Below are positions 43,696-52,822 of a DNA stretch of 64,000 bases, in pieces. Every line of letters starts with the position of its first letter. Position 1 is the stretch's first letter. Origin of the DNA: an uncultured Eubacterium sp. (lineage in GTDB: Bacteria; Bacillota; Clostridia; Oscillospirales; CAG-272). Position numbers and translations under genes: made by a program. The stretch is from positions 1-64,000 of the forward strand of contig UQUT01000010.1 in the NCBI GenBank assembly GCA_900544285.1, given 5' to 3'. A model generated the notes under the pieces. That model did no database searches. It had not been told where the DNA came from and worked only from the letters and a program-made list of their open reading frames with translations.

Positions 43696-44247
43696 TCAGT
43701 CCTCCGAAAGGCTGTAATCACGCTCGAAAAGCTCGGAACAGATCTCTTCCCGAAGCGTGTCGTCGTCGATTTTTTTGATAAGCTCGCCTGCGCGGAAGCT
43801 CTTGGATTTTCCCATATAAGTGTGACAGTCTCTGCGCTTTGCTATTGACGTTATTTCGCTGTTCCAGAGCTTGAGCAGTTGATTTTTTCTTTTCATTTTC
43901 GGGTTTTTCTCCGCCGGACGTACCGTTTCGACGAGAAAGCCCTCTTCCTCGTCCGTTATGCAGATTATGCCCCAGTACGGAGGAATCTTTTTCGCGACGT
44001 GTGCGCGATGCGTCCTGCCGACGACTATATAATTTTCGTCAAAGAAGGCGTCGTAATCCTGTATCTGGCGGGCGAGGCGTTCGTATGAATCGGCGTCGCT
44101 TTTTATCTCGTAGCCCGTGAGCCTGTCCGTGACGGCGAAGAAGTCGCAACGGGAATTTCTGATCGGGCTTTCCTCAAATATTCTGATTTTACCGTAATTT
44201 TCTTCGAGATAGTCGAAGATTACGCGGCGGATCGAGTTGTCCTTCAT
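43696..44247 (-). CDS. sce7726-family protein, nuclease-like fold
   Basis: 183 residues. The N-terminal half has a restriction-endonuclease-like pattern: IRRVIFDYLEENYG, then SRCDFFAVTDRLTGYEIKSD (Asp and E-x-K, about 31-50), then DYDAFFDENYIVVG. This is the MmcB/sce7726 arrangement of small predicted DNA-acting proteins. The C-terminal half is helical and basic. Its start overlaps the dusB end almost directly, and the SGNH gene follows. A DNA repair or defence role is inferred from the fold only. Confidence 0.75.
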   Translation of the reverse strand: MKDNSIRRVIFDYLEENYGKIRIFEESPIRNSRCDFFAVTDRLTGYEIKSDADSYERLARQIQDYDAFFDENYIVVGRTHRAHVAKKIPPYWGIICITDEEEGFLVETVRPAEKNPKMKRKNQLLKLWNSEITSIAKRRDCHTYMGKSKSFRAGELIKKIDDDTLREEICSELFERDYSLSED

Positions 44248-44248
44248 A

Positions 44249-45220
44249 TCAGCCGAGAAGCGAGCGGAGAAGCGCTTTTATCTCCTCTGCCGACTCCGCA
44301 AGATTGACAGCGTTTCTTATTCTCGGCGCACCGTAAAGTCCTTTTGTGTATTTGTCCATATGTGCGCGGCTTTCGGGAACGGCTCTTGCTTCACCCTTGA
44401 GCTTTATGAGCAGGTCGAGATGGTCGATTGCGCCCTGAATTTTCTGTGTCGGCGATATGGGGGAGAAAATTTTCCCTTCGAGCAATGCGGTGGCTTCTTC
44501 AAAAATCCATGGGTTGCCCATTGCACCCCTTGCGATTGCGACCGCGTCACAGCCGGTTTCTTCAATCATACGCTTTGCGTCGGCACCCGAAAAAATATCT
44601 CCGTTGCCGATGACCGGTATCGAAACGGCTTCTTTGACCTTTTTTATGTAGCTCCAATCGGCTGAAGGGGCGTACATCTGCGAGCGAGTTCTCGCGTGAA
44701 CGCAGATTGCCGCCGCGCCGCTGTCCTCTGCAATTTTGGCAAGGTCGATAACGCAAATGCTGCCCATGTCCCAGCCGAGCCTCATTTTGACCGTCACGGG
44801 GACGTCGCCTGCGCTTTTTACAACGGCTTCTATTATTTTTTTTGCGAGCGGCAGGTTTCGCATAAGCGCACTGCCTTCGCCGTTTTTGACTATTTTCGGC
44901 ACGGGGCAACCCATATTTATATCTATCGCAACGGGCATAACGCCGCCTTTTGCATATTCTTCAAGGAGAATATCGCACGCTTTTGCCATGACGTCCGGCT
45001 CGTGACCGAATATCTGGCATGCGGTGGGAGCTTCGTCCTTTGCTATTTCCGCAAGCTGCGACGTTTTTTTGTCACCGTATGTTACGGCCTTTGCGGATAT
45101 CATTTCCGTTACGGCATAGCCGCAGCCGTGACGGGCACAGATTATTCTGAAAGCAGTGTCCGCCGCCCCTGCCATGGGCGCAAGCATAACGCGGCCGATC
45201 TCGGTGTTTCCGATTTTCAA
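44249..45220 (-). CDS. dusB: tRNA-dihydrouridine synthase (DusB type)
   Basis: 323 residues, FMN-dependent enzyme that reduces uridine to dihydrouridine in the D-loop of tRNA. The TIM barrel starts VMLAPMAGAADTAFR. The catalytic Cys lies in DINMGCPVPKIVKNGEGSALM (about residue 105), and the FMN-phosphate motif is CDAVAIARGAMGNPWIF (about 224-240). The C-terminal helical domain (about 250-323) recognises tRNA. It is the first gene of a leftward unit with the sce7726-like and SGNH genes. Confidence 0.94.
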   Translation of the reverse strand: MKIGNTEIGRVMLAPMAGAADTAFRIICARHGCGYAVTEMISAKAVTYGDKKTSQLAEIAKDEAPTACQIFGHEPDVMAKACDILLEEYAKGGVMPVAIDINMGCPVPKIVKNGEGSALMRNLPLAKKIIEAVVKSAGDVPVTVKMRLGWDMGSICVIDLAKIAEDSGAAAICVHARTRSQMYAPSADWSYIKKVKEAVSIPVIGNGDIFSGADAKRMIEETGCDAVAIARGAMGNPWIFEEATALLEGKIFSPISPTQKIQGAIDHLDLLIKLKGEARAVPESRAHMDKYTKGLYGAPRIRNAVNLAESAEEIKALLRSLLG

Positions 45221-45335
45221 GGTTTTTACCTCCGGTTTTTGTCTACATTAAGATAATACCGCAAAATGGGACGAAAGTAAACACTAAAATTGTTTTGAGA
45301 CGAAAAAAGTTTAAGATGCAATTTGCAATATGTTC

Positions 45336-45364
45336 TTGTATTGTTAATAATATTGTGCTATAAT
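45336..45364 (+). promoter_or_regulatory. Promoter of the PDT-like/ruvCAB operon
   Basis: TTGTAT (45336-45341), 17 bp, TATAAT (45359-45364), 57 bp before the ATG at 45422. Confidence 0.75.
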
Positions 45365-45421
45365 TACTTAGTAAAATAGGCGAGTGTGGCATTTTGCCGC
45401 GCCGGAAAGGAGAAAGCGCGA

Positions 45422-46408
45422 ATGAATACCGTCGGCGAAGAAAGAAAAATACTTTCCGATTGTATGGAAAAAAACTCCGTTGCGCTGGCAAGTTGCGCTG
45501 AAAAACGTATTGCGAGAATATATGAGCTTGCGCACGTGCTTTGCCGTGAAATCCTTTCCGTAACGGACGGTGATATAATGACCGCCGTTTCCGTTTCGGA
45601 TGAGGCGAGGGAAACCTATTCGGACGGAAAGAGAATTCTTTCGGGAGAGCTGCCGACAGGGGGCGAAAACGCGGAGCAAGGGCAGGTCGTTTCGGACACC
45701 GTCTCCCTCTGCGATACGTTCTGCCTTTGCAGGGCAATATCCCGCTTCGGCGGAGAAAAATATACGGATGCGGACGTTCTCGGTTGGCTCTCGGACGGTG
45801 ATGTTATTCAGTCCGGACGAATCGGGGAGACGAAAGTTGCTTTTGTCCGCGGCAGGCAGGCAAACGAAGCGTTTTCAAGGTTTGCAAGATGTATCCCCGG
45901 GGGCGTTATGCCGTTCGGAGAGGAGAGCTTTGCGGATGTTTGCCGCTCCGTTTATTCCGGCGTGACCGAATACGGAATAGTTCCCGTCGAAAACTCGTCT
46001 GACGGCAGACTTGCGGGGCTTTACGGGCTTTTCGAACGTTACGGACTTTATATAATCATGCTTTGTGAGGTCGGCTCGGGCGACGGCGAAGGATATACGA
46101 AATTCGCGCTTTGCTCGCGGTCGATGAAGCTCCTGCGCGCCGGAGGTGAAAGAATACTTCATATAAGACTTACGCTTGATACCGCGGGCGGACTTTCCGA
46201 CCTTCTTTTCTGCGGGAAATATTTCGGAGCGTCACTCCGTCGCGCAGATCCCGTTCCCACGGCGGCGACGGGGAGGGAAAACTCGTTTGACGTTTCGTTC
46301 TGCGTCGACGGGGCGGATCTTGCGGGACTGATATGCGCTCTGAAACTTGAATATCCGCAGTTTTCGGCTGTCGGAATTTATACGGAAATAAAGGCGGAGG
46401 AGATATGA
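45422..46408 (+). CDS. Divergent prephenate-dehydratase-like protein
   Basis: 328 residues. The N-terminal ~110 residues are helical and may be a degenerate chorismate-mutase-like part. From about 125 on there is a prephenate-dehydratase pattern: KVAFVRGRQANEAFSRF, ESFADVCRSVYSGVTEYGIVPVENSSDG (like the GVVPVENS motif) and EGYTKFALCSRS where true enzymes have TRF. It ends with an ACT-like stretch. Arg to Lys in TRF and poor overall likeness make activity doubtful. ATG 45422 follows AAAGGAGA. It overlaps ruvC by 4 bases (ATGA), an unusual place for an aromatic amino-acid gene. Confidence 0.65.
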   Translation: MNTVGEERKILSDCMEKNSVALASCAEKRIARIYELAHVLCREILSVTDGDIMTAVSVSDEARETYSDGKRILSGELPTGGENAEQGQVVSDTVSLCDTFCLCRAISRFGGEKYTDADVLGWLSDGDVIQSGRIGETKVAFVRGRQANEAFSRFARCIPGGVMPFGEESFADVCRSVYSGVTEYGIVPVENSSDGRLAGLYGLFERYGLYIIMLCEVGSGDGEGYTKFALCSRSMKLLRAGGERILHIRLTLDTAGGLSDLLFCGKYFGASLRRADPVPTAATGRENSFDVSFCVDGADLAGLICALKLEYPQFSAVGIYTEIKAEEI

Positions 46409-46920
46409 CGATACTCGGAATCGACCCGGGAATAGCCACTGTCGGCTATGGGGTCATACAATACGAAAACGGCAGATTCCGCACGATTGCGACGGGCGCG
46501 ATAGAAACTCCGGCCGGAATTGACGTTGAAAACCGGCTTGAAATCGTATATAACGACCTCTGCGAGCTGATAAAGATGTATTCGCCGACGGAAATGGCGA
46601 TAGAGGAGCTGTTTTTCAATACAAACCAGAAAACGGCGATTGCCGTCGCCGAGGCAAGAGGAGTCATTCTTCTTGCGGCGAGAAAAAACAACCTCAATAT
46701 AGCCGAATATACGCCCATACAGGTCAAAATGGCGGTGACGGGATACGGCAGAGCGGAAAAAAAGCAGGTTCAGGAAATGGTGAAAATCATTCTGGGACTT
46801 CCGAAAATACCGAAGCCGGACGACGCGGCGGACGCGCTCGCGCTTGCAATATGTCACGCGCACTGCGGCGGCTCGAAGATACAACAGTTTTATAACGGTA
46901 AAAAGAAAAAACTCGTTTGA
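46405..46920 (+). CDS. ruvC: Holliday junction resolvase RuvC
   Basis: 171 residues. RNase-H-fold motifs with four acidic residues: ILGIDPGIATVGYG (Asp near 7), EMAIEELFFN (Glu near 67), and the C-terminal pair in KPDDAADALALAICH (Asp near 138 and 141). RuvC cuts four-way junctions made by RuvAB during recombination repair. It overlaps the upstream gene (ATGA) and is followed 15 bp later by ruvA. Confidence 0.97.
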   Translation: MTILGIDPGIATVGYGVIQYENGRFRTIATGAIETPAGIDVENRLEIVYNDLCELIKMYSPTEMAIEELFFNTNQKTAIAVAEARGVILLAARKNNLNIAEYTPIQVKMAVTGYGRAEKKQVQEMVKIILGLPKIPKPDDAADALALAICHAHCGGSKIQQFYNGKKKKLV

Positions 46921-46935
46921 TAAAGGGGATAGGTT

Positions 46936-47529
46936 ATGTTTTATTACGTCAAGGGCGAGCTCGTAATGACCGACCCGCAGAGCGCGGTCGTCGATTGCGG
47001 CGGCGTCGGATACAAGCTGACAGTCAGTATGAATACGCTTTCACATCTCACCGAGACGGGGAAAAAGGTATGCCTGTATACGCATTTTTCTGTCAGGGAA
47101 GATGCCGTTGAGCTTTTCGGTTTTTACGATACGGAGGAGCTTTCGGCTTTCAGACTTCTTATATCGGTCTCCGGAGTAGGGCCGAAGGCGGCGATGGCGA
47201 TACTTTCGCTCCTTTCGCCGGAGAAGTTTGCCGTTGCCGTAAGCTCCGGAGACACAAAAACCCTTGCAAAGGCGCAGGGAATCGGAGCAAAGACGGCGGC
47301 GAGAATTGTTCTTGAACTCAAGGATAAGGTCAGCGCGGTAGCTACGGTGGACGGCGAAGAGGACGTCGGCGTGACGGATCTCGGCGGAATAAGAGACGAT
47401 GCTCTCGAAGCGCTTATGGTGCTCGGATATCAGCGTCAGGCGGCACAGAAGGCGCTTGCCGGCTGCAAGGGCGACACGCTTGAAGAGCTTATGCGTGCGG
47501 CGCTGAAGAAAATCGGCTCAAAAATGTAA
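46936..47529 (+). CDS. ruvA: Holliday junction branch-migration protein RuvA
   Basis: 197 residues. OB-fold domain I (about 1-62; MFYYVKGELVMTDPQSAVVDCGGVGYKL), two helix-hairpin-helix motifs in domain II (about 70-130; LISVSGVGPKAAMAILS and LAKAQGIGAKTAARIVLEL) and domain III that contacts RuvB (about 150-197; LMVLGYQRQAAQKAL). A tetramer holds the junction open while RuvB pumps DNA. GGGGAT precedes the start; ruvB follows after 18 bp. Confidence 0.97.
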   Translation: MFYYVKGELVMTDPQSAVVDCGGVGYKLTVSMNTLSHLTETGKKVCLYTHFSVREDAVELFGFYDTEELSAFRLLISVSGVGPKAAMAILSLLSPEKFAVAVSSGDTKTLAKAQGIGAKTAARIVLELKDKVSAVATVDGEEDVGVTDLGGIRDDALEALMVLGYQRQAAQKALAGCKGDTLEELMRAALKKIGSKM

Positions 47530-47547
47530 TTCGGAGGAGAAAACAAC

Positions 47548-48633
47548 GTGGCTATAAACAAATTCGATATGGGAAATACAGCCGAGGACGATTTCGGGCT
47601 CGATACGAGAATAGTCAATGCCGGATATGCCGATGAGGACGGAGATATTGAGGTCGGGCTGAGACCGAAAACTCTTGAAGATTACGTCGGGCAGGAGCGG
47701 GCAAAGGAAAATCTGAGAATATATATAGAGGCGGCAAAGCAGAGAGGCGAGTCACTTGACCATGTTCTGCTTTACGGTCCGCCCGGACTCGGCAAAACGA
47801 CGCTTGCAAACATCATCGCAAACGAGATGGGAGTCAACATAAGAATAACGTCGGGACCCGCAATCGAAAAGCAGGGCGACCTTGCCGCACTTCTTACAAA
47901 CTTAAACGACGGCGACGTGCTTTTTATCGACGAGATACACCGTCTGCCGAGAAATGTTGAAGAAATTCTGTATCCCGCTATGGAGGATTACGCTCTCGAC
48001 TTTATCATCGGCAAGGGGCCTGCGGCAAGAAGCCTGCGTATGGCGCTGAACAGATTCACCCTCATCGGTGCAACGACGAGAGCCGGTCAGCTTTCGACTC
48101 CTCTCCGCGACCGTTTCGGCGTTCTTCTGCGTCTTGAGCTTTATTCGCACGAGGAACTGGCTGACATCATCAGAAGAAGCGCAGGGATACTCGGAGTTTC
48201 CATATCCGATGACGGCGCAAGAGAACTTGCAAAGCGATCAAGAGGAACGCCGCGTATAGCAAACAGATTGCTTCGTCGTGTTCGTGATTTTGCGCAGATA
48301 AAAGGTGACGGAACCGTCACGAAAGAGATGACGGACCTTGCATTGAAAATGCTTGACATAGACGAGCTGGGTCTTGACAACACAGACAGAAGAATGCTTG
48401 AATCCATTATAAAATTTTATGACGGCGGTCCCGTCGGGCTTGATACGCTCTCCGTGACGATAGGCGAGGAAGCGGTAACGCTGGAGGATGTTTACGAGCC
48501 TTATCTGATACAGATAGGCTTTATAAACAGAACACCGAGGGGAAGATGTGTCACAAGGCTTGCCTATGAACATCTCGGAATACCGATGATAAAATCTGTC
48601 GGAGCGCAGACAAAACTTGATATTGATGAGTGA
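47548..48633 (+). CDS. ruvB: Holliday junction helicase RuvB
   Basis: 361 residues, AAA+ motor. Walker A GPPGLGKTTLAN (about 75-86), Walker B DVLFIDEIHRL (about 124-134), sensor region LIGATTRAGQLSTPLRDRFG with Arg finger (about 172-191), and the winged-helix end GFINRTPRGR. The N-terminus is about 25 residues longer than in compact homologs and acidic. Directly coupled to ruvA upstream; the following methyltransferase gene starts 8 bases after the stop. Confidence 0.97.
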   Translation: MAINKFDMGNTAEDDFGLDTRIVNAGYADEDGDIEVGLRPKTLEDYVGQERAKENLRIYIEAAKQRGESLDHVLLYGPPGLGKTTLANIIANEMGVNIRITSGPAIEKQGDLAALLTNLNDGDVLFIDEIHRLPRNVEEILYPAMEDYALDFIIGKGPAARSLRMALNRFTLIGATTRAGQLSTPLRDRFGVLLRLELYSHEELADIIRRSAGILGVSISDDGARELAKRSRGTPRIANRLLRRVRDFAQIKGDGTVTKEMTDLALKMLDIDELGLDNTDRRMLESIIKFYDGGPVGLDTLSVTIGEEAVTLEDVYEPYLIQIGFINRTPRGRCVTRLAYEHLGIPMIKSVGAQTKLDIDE

Positions 48634-48641
48634 GGAAAGAA

Positions 48642-49496
48642 ATGTTTATATCCGACAAATGGAAAGAATATGAACTTATCGACGCTTCGGACGGCGAGCG
48701 GCTTGAACGCTGGGGGAAATACATTCTCCGTCGTCCCGACCCGCAGATAATATGGAAAAATGCGAAAAAGAGCAACCTATGGAGCAAGGCGGACGCCGTT
48801 TACAGTCGAAAAGGCGGCGGTGGGGAATGGACAAAGCGCAATGTTCCGGAGAGCTGGAATATATCATACGTAGAATTGACCTTCAAAATAAAGCCGATGG
48901 GCTTCAAACACACGGGACTTTTTCCGGAGCAGGCGGCAAACTGGGACTACTGCGCCGACCTTATAAAAAACGCGGACAGACCGATAAAGGTTCTGAATCT
49001 CTTTGCCTATACAGGTGCGGCGACTGTTTCAGCCGCAATGGCGGGAGCGTCCGTCTGTCATGTCGACGCGGCGAAAGGCATGGTTGCGCAGGCAAAAGAA
49101 AATGCGGCGCTCTCCGGTCTTGCGGAAGCTCCGATAAGATATATAGTCGACGATTGCAGGAAATTTATAGAGCGGGAAATCCGCAGGGGAAACAGGTATG
49201 ACGGAATCATTATGGATCCTCCGTCGTACGGCAGGGGACCTTCGGGCGAGGTATGGAAGCTTGAAGACTGCATTGACGATTTTATAAAACTCACGGCAAA
49301 GCTCCTTTCCGAAAATCCTCTTTTCGTGCTTGTGAATTCATACACAACGGGACTTTCTTCGTCCGCAATCGGTTACATTATGAAGCAGGTTTTTCCCGAG
49401 GGCGAGCTTGAATGCGGCGAGCTTATGCTCCCCGTCAAAGCGTCCGGAGGACTTCTTCCTTGCGGTTCGAGCGCAAGATATACGTTCAAAAAATAA
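48642..49496 (+). CDS. Class I SAM-dependent methyltransferase (RlmI/RlmK-like)
   Basis: 284 residues counting from the ATG at 48642, which follows GAGGAAAG; the in-frame GTG 12 bases earlier overlaps the ruvB stop. Motif I VLNLFAYTGAATVSAAMAGA, motif II VDAAKGMVAQAKENAAL and motif IV IIMDPPSYGRG (DPPSYG) are typical of the RlmI/RlmK branch of rRNA cytosine- or guanine-methyltransferases. The family's PUA domain is missing at the N-terminus; instead there is a short beta part (about 1-90). The exact rRNA base is not known. Confidence 0.85.
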   Translation: MFISDKWKEYELIDASDGERLERWGKYILRRPDPQIIWKNAKKSNLWSKADAVYSRKGGGGEWTKRNVPESWNISYVELTFKIKPMGFKHTGLFPEQAANWDYCADLIKNADRPIKVLNLFAYTGAATVSAAMAGASVCHVDAAKGMVAQAKENAALSGLAEAPIRYIVDDCRKFIEREIRRGNRYDGIIMDPPSYGRGPSGEVWKLEDCIDDFIKLTAKLLSENPLFVLVNSYTTGLSSSAIGYIMKQVFPEGELECGELMLPVKASGGLLPCGSSARYTFKK

Positions 49497-49514
49497 GTTA
49501 CTTGGGAAAGAAAA

Positions 49515-50369
49515 ATGGCAGAAACAGTTATAAAAACCGAAAAGCTCGGCTTTTCGTATGATGAGGACGGGAAAAAAGTTCCCGTTCTGCACGATGTCGA
49601 TCTTGAAATAGAGCGGGGCAGCTTTACCTGTATTCTCGGGCACAACGGCTCCGGAAAGAGTACGCTTGCAAAATTGCTCAGCCTTGTGCTTTCTCCGTCG
49701 TCGGGGAAGGTTGTGCTTTTCGGAAAAAATACGGACGGAATAACGGAGGACGAGGCTTACGAGCTTCGTCGCAGGGTCGGAATGGTATTTCAGAACCCCG
49801 ATAACCAGCTTGTTGCAACGGTTGTTGAGGAGGACGTGGCGTTCGGACCGGAAAATCTCGGAATCGAGCCGTCCGAAATAAGAAAAAGAGTTGACGACGC
49901 GCTTGAGCTCGTCGGTATGAGCGAATACAAAAAGCATTCGCCTCACAGGCTTTCCGGCGGACAGAAACAGAGAGTTGCGATAGCGGGAATAATTGCGCTG
50001 GATCCGGACGTCATCATTTTTGACGAATCGACCGCTATGCTTGACCCTATCGGCAGGGCGGAGGTTATGGAAACGATAAAAAAACTCGCCGCAAGAGGAA
50101 CGACGGTCATTCTGATCACTCACTATATGGAGGAAGCCGCCGAAGCGGACAGGGCTGTCGTTCTTGACGACGGTCGCATTACGGCGGACGGCAAGCCCGA
50201 GGACGTTTTTTCCATGACGGAAACTATTGAAAAAGCGGGGCTTGAAATCCCGCAGGTGACAAGGCTTCTGAAAGCCCTGAAATCCGACGGAATAAACGTC
50301 GATACCCGTGCTCTGACTCCGCAAGGTGCGGCAGAGGCGATAAAATGCGCTTTGGGAGGCAGAAAATGA
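49515..50369 (+). CDS. ecfA1: ECF transporter ATPase EcfA1
   Basis: 284 residues. Walker A GHNGSGKST (about 43-51), Q-loop VFQNPDNQLVATVVEEDVAFGPENLG (about 90-115, a hallmark of energy-coupling-factor ATPases), signature LSGGQKQR (about 143-150), Walker B VIIFDESTAMLDP and switch His ITHYMEEA. With EcfA2 and EcfT it forms the shared motor for vitamin and metal S-components encoded elsewhere. It overlaps ecfA2 by ATGA. Confidence 0.95.
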   Translation: MAETVIKTEKLGFSYDEDGKKVPVLHDVDLEIERGSFTCILGHNGSGKSTLAKLLSLVLSPSSGKVVLFGKNTDGITEDEAYELRRRVGMVFQNPDNQLVATVVEEDVAFGPENLGIEPSEIRKRVDDALELVGMSEYKKHSPHRLSGGQKQRVAIAGIIALDPDVIIFDESTAMLDPIGRAEVMETIKKLAARGTTVILITHYMEEAAEADRAVVLDDGRITADGKPEDVFSMTETIEKAGLEIPQVTRLLKALKSDGINVDTRALTPQGAAEAIKCALGGRK

Positions 50370-51229
50370 CGGCAGCCGAACTTAAAAACGTATCTTATAC
50401 TTATAGTAAAGGCACGCCGTTTGAGTCGGCGGCGGTTACTGACGTTTCAGCCGTGTTTGAAAGCGGTATGATAACGGGAATAATAGGGCATACGGGGTCG
50501 GGAAAGTCGACGGTTGCCCAGCTGATAAACGGACTCCTGCCCGTCTCCTCGGGGGAAGTATTCGTTTGCGGGAAGAACATCTGGGAAGAGCCGAAGAAAA
50601 TGCGGCAGGTACGCTTTACGGCGGGACTTGTGTTCCAGTATCCCGAGTATCAGCTCTTTGATGAAACAATTTATAAAGATATATCCTTCGGACCGAAGAA
50701 TATGGGACTTTCCGAAAAGGAAATCGACGAAAGAGTCAGAGATGCGGCGCGCGACGTCGGCCTTGACGAGGCTCTTCTCGAAAAATCGCCGTTTGAGCTT
50801 TCCGGCGGGCAGAAGCGCCGTGCGGCAATCGCAGGCGTACTTGCTATGCGTCCGAAGGTTCTGATACTCGACGAGCCTGCCGCGGGTCTTGACCCGAGGG
50901 GTAGGAGGGAGATTCTCGGCAATATCGCAGCATACAGGGACAAAACCGGTGCGGCAATAATTATGATAAGTCACAGTATGGAGGACATTGCGGAATATTG
51001 CGATAAAATCGTCGTTATGAGCGATTCAAAGGTTCTTCTTTCCGGCACGCCGGAGGAGGTATTCTCCAATTCGGATGAGCTTATGAAAACCGGACTGACG
51101 GTTCCGCAGGTGACGAAGGTTCTCTGCGAGCTGAAGGCGATGGGATATGACGTCGATACCTCGGCATATACCGTTGACAAAGCGGAAAAAGAAATTCTCC
51201 GCCTTTTCGGAGGTGAGGGGAAATGCTGA
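50366..51229 (+). CDS. ecfA2: ECF transporter ATPase EcfA2
   Basis: 287 residues from the ATG at 50366, which overlaps the ecfA1 stop and follows GGGAGG; the earlier in-frame ATG at 50345 lies inside ecfA1 without a ribosome site. Walker A GHTGSGKSTVAQ (about 39-50), Q-loop VFQYPEYQLFDETIYKDISFGPKNMG, signature LSGGQKRR, Walker B VLILDEPAAGLDP and ISHSMEDIAEY switch. It pairs with EcfA1 as a heterodimer; ecfT follows with overlap. Confidence 0.95.
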   Translation: MTAAELKNVSYTYSKGTPFESAAVTDVSAVFESGMITGIIGHTGSGKSTVAQLINGLLPVSSGEVFVCGKNIWEEPKKMRQVRFTAGLVFQYPEYQLFDETIYKDISFGPKNMGLSEKEIDERVRDAARDVGLDEALLEKSPFELSGGQKRRAAIAGVLAMRPKVLILDEPAAGLDPRGRREILGNIAAYRDKTGAAIIMISHSMEDIAEYCDKIVVMSDSKVLLSGTPEEVFSNSDELMKTGLTVPQVTKVLCELKAMGYDVDTSAYTVDKAEKEILRLFGGEGKC

Positions 51230-52053
51230 AGGACGTAACGCTCGGGCAGTACTTTCCCGGAAACTCGATTTTTCACAAGACCGACCCGAGGATAAAAATA
51301 CTTCTGACTATCGCATATATAGTTGCGATATTTCTTGCAAAGAGCGGGGCGGCATATGCGCTTCTGCTGTTGGTATCGATTCTTATCACGATAATGTCCG
51401 GAATACGCCTTTCGGTTATTCTGAAGGGAATAAAGCCGCTGATTTTCGTTGTAATCATCACGGCGATAATCAACGTTTTCTGGTATTCTCCGCCGGAAGG
51501 AACGGAGCCGCTTTTCAGCTTCTGGAAGATAAACATTTACCTTGGCGGACTGCTGACTGCGCTGTATATGGCGATAAGAATTCTCTGTCTTATCCTCGGC
51601 ACAGGCGTCGTGCTGACATATACGACTTCGCCCATAGCGCTGACGGACGCGATTGAAAGTCTGCTTTCGCCGCTCAAATTGATAAAGCTGCCTGTTCACG
51701 AATTTTCAATGATGATGACAATCGCTCTGCGCTTCATTCCGACGCTGATTGAAGAAACGGACAAGATAATGTCGGCGCAGAAGGCGCGAGGCGCAGACTT
51801 TTCAAGCGGCGGACTTATAAAAAGAGCAAAGGCGCTTCTGCCTGTGCTCGTTCCGCTTTTCATCTCGGCTTTCCGCCGTGCAGACGAGCTTGCCGTTGCA
51901 ATGGAATGTCGGTGTTACAGAGGCGGCAAAGGCAGAACAAAGATGACCCGCCGCACTCTCCGCCCGTATGATTTTATCCTTGTGATATTTTTCGGGGCGT
52001 TTATTGCGGGAGTCGTGCTGATAAACAAATATATCCCGTTTTACACGGTGTGA
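51223..52053 (+). CDS. ecfT: ECF transporter transmembrane protein EcfT
   Basis: 276 residues with about five to six helices. LGQYFPGNSIFHKTDPRIKI is the conserved beginning, and the two coupling-helix motifs of the A-R-G type are seen as AQKARGADF (about 184-192) and AMECRCYRGGKGRTK (about 226-240). It joins the two ATPases to exchangeable S-components. The ATG overlaps the ecfA2 end, and truA follows after 6 bp, the usual Firmicutes order. Confidence 0.95.
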   Translation: MLKDVTLGQYFPGNSIFHKTDPRIKILLTIAYIVAIFLAKSGAAYALLLLVSILITIMSGIRLSVILKGIKPLIFVVIITAIINVFWYSPPEGTEPLFSFWKINIYLGGLLTALYMAIRILCLILGTGVVLTYTTSPIALTDAIESLLSPLKLIKLPVHEFSMMMTIALRFIPTLIEETDKIMSAQKARGADFSSGGLIKRAKALLPVLVPLFISAFRRADELAVAMECRCYRGGKGRTKMTRRTLRPYDFILVIFFGAFIAGVVLINKYIPFYTV

Positions 52054-52059
52054 GGTGGT

Positions 52060-52800
52060 ATGAAATACCTTTTGAAGTTATCGTATCTCGGAACGGCGTA
52101 TTCGGGTTTTCAGGTTCAACCAAACGGCGATACCGTTCAGGGGAGGCTTTGCGACGCGGGAAAGACGCTTTTCGGAGTTGACTGTGCCGTCACCGGTTGC
52201 AGTCGTACGGACAGCGGCGTTCATGCAAAGGAATATTACGCAACGCTTGAAAAGCACGGCGGAGCCGATATTCCGGCGGAAAAGCTGCCGCGCGCCATAA
52301 ACACTTATCTGCCGAAGGATATTTCCGTTATAACGGCGGAGACTGTCGATGACGGTTATTCCGTCCGTCGGCACGTTACGGGAAAAGAATATGAATATCT
52401 CATTCTGAATTCCCCCGTCGGCGACCCGTTTCTTTTTGGCAGGGCGTATCATTATCCGCACCCGCTTGATATTTTGAAAATGAACGAGGCGGCGAAGTAT
52501 TTTGTCGGCAGACATGATTTTGCGGCGTTTATGGCTTCGGGCAGTAGCATTGCGGACACCGTGCGCACGGTCACCGGGTGCCGCGTCGAAAGAGACGGGG
52601 ACAGAGTAAAGATATATATGTCGGCGGATGGATTTCTTTACAACATGGTGAGAATAACCGTCGGAACGCTGATTGAGGTGTCGGAGGGGAAAATTGCCCC
52701 TTGCGACATTGAAAAAATCATAAATTCAAAGGACAGGACGCTTGCGGGAAGAACGGCTCCCGCCGAGGGGCTGTATCTCGGAAAGGTCTTTATAAAATAA
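52060..52800 (+). CDS. truA: tRNA pseudouridine(38-40) synthase TruA
   Basis: 246 residues. Begins MKYLLKLSYLGTAYSGFQVQ. The catalytic Asp is in GCSRTDSGVHA (near residue 52), and FVGRHDFAAFMASGS and FLYNMVRITVGTLIEV are the remaining family motifs. TruA converts uridines 38-40 in the anticodon stem-loop to pseudouridine. The last gene of the ruv-ecf run before the DUF5711 gene. Confidence 0.96.
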   Translation: MKYLLKLSYLGTAYSGFQVQPNGDTVQGRLCDAGKTLFGVDCAVTGCSRTDSGVHAKEYYATLEKHGGADIPAEKLPRAINTYLPKDISVITAETVDDGYSVRRHVTGKEYEYLILNSPVGDPFLFGRAYHYPHPLDILKMNEAAKYFVGRHDFAAFMASGSSIADTVRTVTGCRVERDGDRVKIYMSADGFLYNMVRITVGTLIEVSEGKIAPCDIEKIINSKDRTLAGRTAPAEGLYLGKVFIK

Positions 52801-52822
52801 CCGAAAAAGGAGGACGGCGGCT

